A DNA stretch of 8,082 nucleotides, taken from JAEUUM01 sp038326165. Its GTDB lineage: Bacteria; Bacteroidota; Bacteroidia; Chitinophagales; Saprospiraceae. Both the position numbers and the translations under genes were made by a program. The number at the start of each line of letters is the position of its first letter. Within the stretch, counting starts at the first letter, position 1. This document shows, piece by piece, positions 1 through 4,409 of the stretch. The notes beneath the pieces were generated by a model. It saw only the letters and a program-made list of their open reading frames with translations. It was not told the DNA's origin and ran no database searches. The stretch covers positions 1 to 8,082 of the forward strand of contig JBBQJT010000084.1 in NCBI GenBank assembly GCA_038326165.1. Direction: 5' to 3'.

Positions 1-102
1 TTTCTGAAAGAAATGGTACAATGGTGGTGCAAATCCAGCCAATAGAAATGCTGCTGCAAGCACAAATAGAACTAATACATAGTTTTTAAAAGTACTCTTC
101 AT
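1..102 (-). CDS. 5' end of an unidentified membrane or exported protein (partial)
   Basis: Reading the minus strand from an ATG at 102-100 gives 34 open codons that run off the left edge of the window. The peptide begins MKSTFKNY and continues with a hydrophobic core (VLVLFVLAAAFLLAGF), then PPLYHFFQK. A short positive N-terminus followed by about 16 hydrophobic residues is either an uncleaved membrane anchor or a signal peptide; I see no lipobox cysteine. No Shine-Dalgarno sequence precedes the ATG, which is usual in Bacteroidota. A TAnnTTTG promoter-like motif lies about 118 bp upstream. The family cannot be recognised from this fragment. The start is credible because the N-terminus is typical of a real protein, but the gene call rests on 34 codons only. 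Confidence 0.6.
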   Translation of the reverse strand, partial: MKSTFKNYVLVLFVLAAAFLLAGFAPPLYHFFQK

Positions 103-511
103 TCGTTCAGATATTTATATTTTTTGATGTCATTAGTAACGAATACCAATCATTAAAATTCAAAAACCTGGTAAGTATAAATAAACACCAGCCGAATTGT
201 CAGGATTTCTAAAAGGGGACAAATGTAATCCAAATATATCTTACTGCATCAAGCATTCAAACATTTATTTACAATCTGATAATATGGACATTACAACACC
301 CATACAAGGTATATTACCTAAAAACTGCTAAATATATTTCTGAGTATATTGAAATATGGTATAGTAGCAATAAGGAGCCAATCGCACGAAACTATGCCAC
401 ACCAGAAGAAACGGATACAACAATAGTAAATCGTTAAAAGCCTAACCTTTAGTTCAATTTCTTGTTGCAATTTCGCAAGATCAAAGTAATTTCAAGGAGA
501 AACGTAATGCT
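103..511. other. Intergenic region without a recognisable gene
   Basis: About 400 AT-rich bases with frequent stops in all frames. I find no RNA gene and no long repeat. The only items worth naming are a TAnnTTTG-like motif on the minus strand (220-227) and a 20-codon plus-strand ORF at 507-566 behind AAGGAG, which lies opposite the tail of the efflux-pump relic and resembles nothing I know. A 7-bp hairpin (526-532 with 539-545) lies just to the right inside that relic. Confidence 0.6.
220..227 (-). promoter_or_regulatory. Candidate Bacteroidota -7 element
   Basis: On the minus strand these bases read TACATTTG, an exact match to the Bacteroidota -7 consensus TAnnTTTG. A possible -33 TTG lies about 22 bp upstream on that strand. 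It would give a 5' leader of roughly 110 nt for the partial gene ending at 102. The match is short and could be chance in such AT-rich DNA. Confidence 0.3.
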
Positions 512-1139
512 TTACAAAACACATACTCTCTTCACCACAAGAGAGCTACGTTGCCCCGTAAGATAAGTCAATAGGGAGAGCCTCTCACACCGAGTTACGG
601 TTTCTTTAATGCGAGGGAGCACTACTAGTAGCAACGGCAAGACCATAACGAACCCGCCAATAATAGCAATGCCCAGCGGATGAGATAGCATGCAAAGCCA
701 TTGCTTCGTAGCGCGGCTGCACGCTAACTGAAGGACCGGAAATTACTACCCCGCTAAAAACGTCGGCGGTGCCATCGACCTTTTCGACAAGGGCAGCCAC
801 CTGCTCGGAGTAGCGTCGTAGCATTAAGGCATCATCGCCAAACAGCTTTATCTCGATGGGCTGCACCGAGGTAGAGAGGTCGCCAATCATATCGCCCACT
901 ACCTGACCAAAGTCGATGATTAAACCCGGAACCATCGCCTCCACCCTCTTGCGGATATCATCAATAACCTCAACCGATGAGCGGGAGCGATCCTTTTTCA
1001 GCTCGAGTATCATTAACGCTTCGTCGTTTGCAAAGGCGAATACGCTAAGATCGCGAATAATCCCTTTAACAAAATGAGTCACATCGAAATTGAAACGTTT
1101 CCTTGTGGCTTTTTCTGTTGGGGATAACTGGCATTCCAC
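512..1139 (-). pseudogene. Relic of an RND-family efflux pump (AcrB/CzcA-like), internally deleted and frameshifted
   Basis: From 1139 downward the minus strand encodes a stretch typical of the second periplasmic porter domain of RND pumps, including LKKDRSRSSVEVIDDIRKRV, PGLIIDFGQVVGDMIGDL and SVQPIEIKLFGDD. The similarity stops after about RYEAMALHAI. Reading then resumes in another frame from about 682 as HPLGIAIIGGFVMVLPLLLV, which looks like the last membrane helix of the same family, and ends at a TAA at 514-512. The N-terminal half (first membrane domain and first porter region) and the helices between the porter domain and the last helix are missing. A full pump has about 1000-1050 residues, so under a fifth remains. 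GC content is visibly higher than in the restriction operon. The call as an RND relic is firm; metal versus drug specificity cannot be told. The final ~30 residues do not resemble a usual RND tail and may be unrelated sequence read through after truncation. Confidence 0.8.
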
Positions 1140-1190
1140 CCACGCATTTATGCTTGCTAAGCAATAACCTCATTTGGGTAGTAAAAAAAC

Positions 1191-1490
1191 GAGTGACAGT
1201 CAAACATTAGCAATCGACAGTGGAAACATTTTCAATTGTTTAATATACTATTGCCTATCTACAAGGGCTGCATGAATAATCGACAGTGGAAACAATGGCA
1301 ATCGACAGCTAAACAATGGCAATCGACAGTGGAAACAATGGCAATCGACAGCTAAACAATGGCATCGACAGTGGAAACAACGACCACTGACGGCTAAACA
1401 ATGGACACTGACAGTCAAACATTAGCATCGACAGTGGAAACAATAGCAAGTGACCTTTAAACATTGGCCACTGACAGTGGAAACAGGGAC
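1191..1490. repeat. Degenerate tandem array, ~21.4-bp period, 12 visible units
   Basis: Twelve copies of a core of the form (C/T)GACAGTGGAAAC or (C/T)GACAGCTAAAC start at 1194, 1215, 1281, 1303, 1324, 1346, 1366, 1388, 1409, 1429, 1451 and 1472. They are separated mostly by AATGGCAA-like linkers. Spacings are 20-22 bp, and the one gap (1215 to 1281) is 66 bp, exactly three periods, so phase is kept across the interruption. In the middle, two core variants alternate (GTGGAAAC, CTAAAC), giving a 43-bp higher-order unit. A 7-base sub-period is also visible (CAATGGC, AATCGAC, AGCTAAA). No reading frame crosses it. It is not a CRISPR array, because the cores are short and variable and the linkers are themselves repeated. 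It lies between the pump relic and the recombinase relic; its function is unknown. Confidence 0.85.
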
Positions 1491-1577
1491 TATAAAAAGA
1501 AGGTGTAACCAGAATAAATAATTGGATTAGGAAGGCCTGTTACCGAATGCCCTGTTTTGCGCAGCCGGATTCTCTTT

Positions 1578-1621
1578 GGCCTGAAAGGCCTATCCGTAAA
1601 AGCACAGGGCGCAGCCCTGTG
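1578..1621. repeat. REP-like pair of palindromes
   Basis: Two hairpins lie 12 bp apart: GGCC-TGAAA-GGCC (1578-1590) and the perfect 8-bp stem CACAGGGC-GCA-GCCCTGTG (1603-1621). From memory, paired palindromes of this kind (GGCCTGAAAGGCC followed by AGGGC-loop-GCCCT) recur between genes in many Bacteroidota genomes and behave like REP elements. The pair directly precedes the surviving 3' part of the tyrosine recombinase and may mark the break that truncated it. It also explains why a plus-strand ORF crosses here in a frame different from that of the recombinase. Confidence 0.55.
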
Positions 1622-1642
1622 TGAAAGCAAATACCCAATTGA

Positions 1643-1837
1643 GCAGCGAGTATTACAAATAAGGTTACCCTACACTGGCTGCGGCACTCCTACGCCACAC
1701 ATTTGCTGGAGGCGGGCACCGACTTACGGTTTATTCAAGAACTGCTGGGTCACAAAAGCAGCAAAACCACGGAAATATACACCCACGTGAGCACACAGAG
1801 CCTAAAAAAGATTAAGTCGCCATTTGATGATTTATAA
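1643..1837 (+). pseudogene. C-terminal remnant of a tyrosine recombinase/integrase
   Basis: Read in the frame of 1661, this stretch gives about 64 residues up to a TAA at 1835-1837. They include KVTLHWLRHSYATHLLEAG, then IQELLGHKSSKTTEIYTHV and the terminal KIKSPFDDL. These are the catalytic boxes of the tyrosine recombinase family: the HxLRH arginine, the LGH histidine and the IYTH nucleophilic tyrosine. The ending matches Bacteroidota integrases of the XerC/D and integron-integrase-like type, as I remember them. A stop codon at 1640-1642 closes the frame upstream, and no N-terminal domain or first catalytic arginine is visible before it, so about 80% of a 300-380 residue protein is gone. 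The remnant points toward the attC-framed restriction operon, which starts about 100 bp later, so it may be what is left of the integrase that built the locus. Alternatively it could come from an unrelated integrative element. Confidence 0.85.
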
Positions 1838-1848
1838 AGAAATAATGC

Positions 1849-1856
1849 TATTTTTG
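1849..1856 (+). promoter_or_regulatory. Candidate promoter -7 element facing the restriction operon
   Basis: TATTTTTG matches TAnnTTTG exactly. A TTTG at 1823-1826 lies 22 bp upstream and could be the -33 element. It lies just after the recombinase stop and points into the cassette, the position a cassette promoter would need. I see no match to TAnnTTTG between 1950 and 2267, so this is the best plus-strand candidate for the operon. The transcript would include the nested hairpins at 1861-1932. Confidence 0.35.
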
Positions 1857-1860
1857 AAAA

Positions 1861-1932
1861 TATAAACCCTCACAAAAGCTGGGTTTAGCCACCCCGATAT
1901 AGGTGGCTAAACCCAACTTAGTTGGGTTTATA
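1861..1932. other. Nested inverted repeats next to the cassette start (attI- or attC-like)
   Basis: An outer stem TATAAACCC (1861-1869) pairs with GGGTTTATA (1924-1932). Inside it, a perfect 14-bp stem pairs TGGGTTTAGCCACC (1880-1893) with GGTGGCTAAACCCA (1902-1915) around an 8-nt loop. A competing 10-bp stem, TAAACCCAAC (1908-1917) with GTTGGGTTTA (1921-1930), shares bases with both, so the strand can fold in two exclusive ways. The structure sits between the recombinase stop and GTTATAGGC at 1938, where an attI site or the attC of a lost cassette would be expected. No T-run follows, so it is not a standard intrinsic terminator. An RNA switch in the leader is an alternative reading. Confidence 0.6.
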
Positions 1933-1937
1933 AACGA

Positions 1938-1946
1938 GTTATAGGC
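1938..1946 (+). other. Left cassette junction, R'-like core site GTTATAGGC
   Basis: GTTATAGGC resembles the integron core site GTTRRRY (GTTAGGC in class 1 integrons) with two extra bases, AT. Its exact reverse complement, GCCTATAAC, opens the palindrome at 7875-7883. Integron recombination cuts between G and TT, so the cassette would start at 1939. The match is short, but the pairing with the far end of the same putative cassette is what cassette biology predicts. Confidence 0.55.
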
Positions 1947-1950
1947 AAGC

Positions 1951-2267
1951 GTAAAGACCGACACAACAACCATTAAACTGACAGACAATTATCGAAACTT
2001 TAGAACGACATATAAACTTAACAGCGGACTTTTTTCCGACACGACAGTCCAACGCTTCGTGTTTTATTTTTTTTGCCGACCCGCATTTTTTAAAAACAAT
2101 TTTAGCCAGCCGCACAAGTGGCACATTTGGTTTTGCCCCGACACACAAAGCCGACCCTTCGGCAAAACCAAAAGAGCCACTTTTTACCACCGCACAAATG
2201 ACATTAAACATGATATAAAACTTAACTTAGCAGCTTGAAACAAATTCAAATAAGAAAGACAATATAA
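1951..2267 (+). other. Non-coding leader of the restriction operon
   Basis: About 320 bp between the cassette start and the first ATG. A 90-codon minus-strand ORF crosses it, but its sequence is low-complexity and lies over palindromic DNA, so I do not accept it as a gene. The leader holds the hairpin at 2110-2197. It also has a smaller dyad, GGACT (2026-2030) with AGTCC (2046-2050). I found no exact TAnnTTTG promoter within it. The bases before the ATG at 2268 (AAGACAATATAA) are A-rich and lack a Shine-Dalgarno, as is usual in Bacteroidota. Confidence 0.5.
2110..2197. repeat. Long imperfect hairpin flanked by 8-bp direct repeats
   Basis: The left arm AGTGGC-ACATTT-GGTTTTGCC (2117-2137) pairs with GGCAAAACC-AAAAGA-GCCACT (2161-2181). 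The outer 6 and inner 9 positions pair perfectly and the middle 6 are partly mismatched. CCGCACAA occurs on both sides (2110-2117 and 2190-2197). The right arm runs into TTTTT (2181-2185), so on the plus strand it could act as an intrinsic terminator or attenuator ahead of hsdM. It may equally be a dispersed Bacteroidota palindrome or a relic recombination site. Confidence 0.6.
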
Positions 2268-4409
2268 ATGGCCAAACAAAACGGAAACGTAGAGAAAGTA
2301 AAATCCATGGAATCATGGATTTGGAGTGCAGCATGTAGTATTAGAGGTGCGGCAGACGCTGCAAAATACAAAGACTATATTTTACCTTTAATATTCGTAA
2401 AAAGATTGAGCGATGTTTTTGATGATGAAATAGACCGAATAGCAGAAAAAGTTAAATCAAGAACAAAGGCCTTACAGTTGGTAGATAAGGATAAGTCTTT
2501 AGTTCGCTTTTACATGCCAATTAGACCCAAAGACCTTGAAAAAGAAACAACTTGGGATGTTATTAGAACTTTGAGTGATAAAATTGGACAGCAACTGACC
2601 GATATTTTACGTGCTGTTGCAAAAGAAAATATAAGCTTGCAAGGAATTATTGATCGTATAGATTTTAATGCTACAACACATGGTCAGCGTGATATTGATG
2701 ATGACCACTTAAGTAAATTAATAGAAAAAATTGCGGAAAAACGGCTTGGTTTAAAGGACGTTGAACCAGATATTATTGGAAGGAGTTATGAATACCTAAT
2801 AAGAAAATTTGCCGAAGGAAGTGGTCAAAGTGCAGGTGAATTTTATACTCCAGCCGAAGTTGGTATTTTGATGGCAGAAATAATGGATGCTGAACCAGGA
2901 ATGGAAATTTATGATCCATGTTGTGGTAGTGGTGGTCTATTAATAAAATGCGAATTAGTTATGGAAGATAAAATGAAATTAAAATCCAAGACTAAATACG
3001 CACCTCTTAAACTTTATGGACAGGAATTTACACCTGCTACTTGGGCAATGAGTAAAATGAACATGGTAATTCATGACATGGAGGGGGAAATTGAAATCGG
3101 AGATTCAATGAAATTGCCAAAATTCAAAACTAAAACAGGTCTTAAAATTTATGATAGGGTTATTGCGAATCCTATGTGGAATCAAGGTAAAGACAGCTTA
3201 CCATATATTTCTGACGATTTCTTTATTAATGATGAGTACAATAGATTTCCAGCAGGTGCAGGAGGAGGTAATTGTGATTGGGCATGGATGCAATTAATTT
3301 GTTCAGCTTTAAATGAAAATGGAAAGGCTGCAGTTATTTTGGATACAGGTGCAGGGACCCGTGGCAGTGGAAACGAAAATAACAGCAAGGAGAAAGAAAT
3401 AAGAAAGTATTTTGTTGATAATGATTTAATCGAATCAATAATTTTATTACCAGAAAATATCTTTTATAACACACAAAATGCAAGTATTATAATAGTTATA
3501 AATAAAAAGAAAACAAGAGAAGGTATAATGATGATTGACCTTACAGAGTTTTACGAAAAGTCTCGCCCTAAAAATTTTCTATCCCAAGAGGGTTTAAAAA
3601 TTGCTCATGATATAATTAATAATTGGAAAAATATTATTAGTGTTTCTACAATTACAAAACTTGAAACAATAATAGAAAATGACTATGTTCTTTTGCCGAG
3701 TCGTTATGTAGATAATGAAATTAATAAGAACTGGGAAGTTGACATTCAAAACAAATTCATTGCGGATAAAGAAGCTTTTAAAGATACTTTAATCTCTAAT
3801 TTTTTTGCAACATATTTTAAATCCAAAAAAGAGAATTTAAAAGTTGAGTCCGATATTGAATTAGCAGGTAAAATAACAGGTTGGACAGCAAAACCACTTT
3901 CAGAGGTTATTGATCAATCCCATCTAACACATGCAGAAATCAATTTTGATAGAGCTCCTGTTCTATCTCTAACTAAAGATTTTGGACTTGTATTACAAAG
4001 CACAAGGTTTAGTCACAGTGTGGCCATTGAGGATACAACTTCTTACAAAGTAGTTAAAAAAGGGTGGTTAGCCTATAATCCAATGGTAATTTGGGAAGGA
4101 GCAATTCATGTTTTGAAAAATGAAGAAATTGGTATTGTTAGCCCTGCTTATAGAGTTTGGATTCCTAAAAGTGGCATAGACTATCGTTATTTAGATTATA
4201 TTTTGAAAACACCCAAAATCATGGATTATTATAGAAGACTTGCATCAGGTGGCGTAAAAAGAAGAAGAATAGTAAGTGAAACTGATTTTAAATCTATTGT
4301 AATTCCTGTTCCAAATAGCGTAACTATGAAAGAGTTAGCTTCCCAATTAGACGATGTATTAAAGTCATTCGATAATTCAATGAACAAGCTAAAATTTGAC
4401 AAAAAGTAA
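2268..4409 (+). CDS. hsdM: Type I restriction-modification methyltransferase HsdM fused to a single HsdS-like target recognition domain
   Basis: A 713-residue N6-adenine DNA methyltransferase with built-in sequence recognition. Residues ~10-160 form the HsdM helical N-domain (RGAADAAKYKDYILPLIFVK). GEFYTP at 190-195 and the AdoMet-binding motif I DPCCGSGG at 216-223 follow. Catalytic motif IV is NPMW at 301-304, not the usual (N/D)PP(F/Y/W). The methyltransferase part closes with NDYVLLPSRYV at 471-481, where a normal HsdM of ~480-520 residues would end. After a linker, residues ~530-705 resemble one HsdS target recognition domain plus a short C-terminal helix (GWTAKPLSEV, VSPAYRVWIP, YLDYILKTPKI, FKSIVIPVP). 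A normal HsdS has two such domains; with one per chain, two fusion proteins would have to pair and should read a symmetric bipartite site. The stop is directly followed by the hsdR ATG, so the two are surely co-transcribed and probably translationally coupled. The start at 2268 leaves the usual short N-terminal tail. Function is firm; the symmetric-site idea is inference. Confidence 0.93.
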   Translation: MAKQNGNVEKVKSMESWIWSAACSIRGAADAAKYKDYILPLIFVKRLSDVFDDEIDRIAEKVKSRTKALQLVDKDKSLVRFYMPIRPKDLEKETTWDVIRTLSDKIGQQLTDILRAVAKENISLQGIIDRIDFNATTHGQRDIDDDHLSKLIEKIAEKRLGLKDVEPDIIGRSYEYLIRKFAEGSGQSAGEFYTPAEVGILMAEIMDAEPGMEIYDPCCGSGGLLIKCELVMEDKMKLKSKTKYAPLKLYGQEFTPATWAMSKMNMVIHDMEGEIEIGDSMKLPKFKTKTGLKIYDRVIANPMWNQGKDSLPYISDDFFINDEYNRFPAGAGGGNCDWAWMQLICSALNENGKAAVILDTGAGTRGSGNENNSKEKEIRKYFVDNDLIESIILLPENIFYNTQNASIIIVINKKKTREGIMMIDLTEFYEKSRPKNFLSQEGLKIAHDIINNWKNIISVSTITKLETIIENDYVLLPSRYVDNEINKNWEVDIQNKFIADKEAFKDTLISNFFATYFKSKKENLKVESDIELAGKITGWTAKPLSEVIDQSHLTHAEINFDRAPVLSLTKDFGLVLQSTRFSHSVAIEDTTSYKVVKKGWLAYNPMVIWEGAIHVLKNEEIGIVSPAYRVWIPKSGIDYRYLDYILKTPKIMDYYRRLASGGVKRRRIVSETDFKSIVIPVPNSVTMKELASQLDDVLKSFDNSMNKLKFDKK

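Noticed and set aside
526..545. 7-bp hairpin CTCTCTT-CACCAC-AAGAGAG as a terminator
   Set aside because: It is short, lacks a T-run on either strand and falls within the tail of a relic gene.
507..566. Small plus-strand ORF of 19 residues behind AAGGAG
   Set aside because: It is opposite the tail of the pump relic, has no recognisable sequence, and strong Shine-Dalgarno sites are not typical of this type of genome.
541..606. Possible group II intron-like 3' motif (CTCACACCGAGTTACGGTTTC)
   Set aside because: The wording reminded me of intron RNA segments, but no domain V, reverse transcriptase or second boundary could be found.
1191..1490. CRISPR array
   Set aside because: Repeats are 12-13 bases, variable and of two kinds; linkers are 8-9 bases and repeated themselves; no cas gene is present.
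1557..1790. Plus-strand ORF of 77 codons
   Set aside because: It overlaps the REP-like palindromes and the recombinase remnant in the wrong frame; the frame of 1661 gives clear recombinase catalytic motifs.
1939..2211. Minus-strand ORF of 90 codons in the leader
   Set aside because: It lies over palindromic, low-complexity DNA, has no recognisable domain and runs against the operon; it looks like a by-product of the repeat structure.
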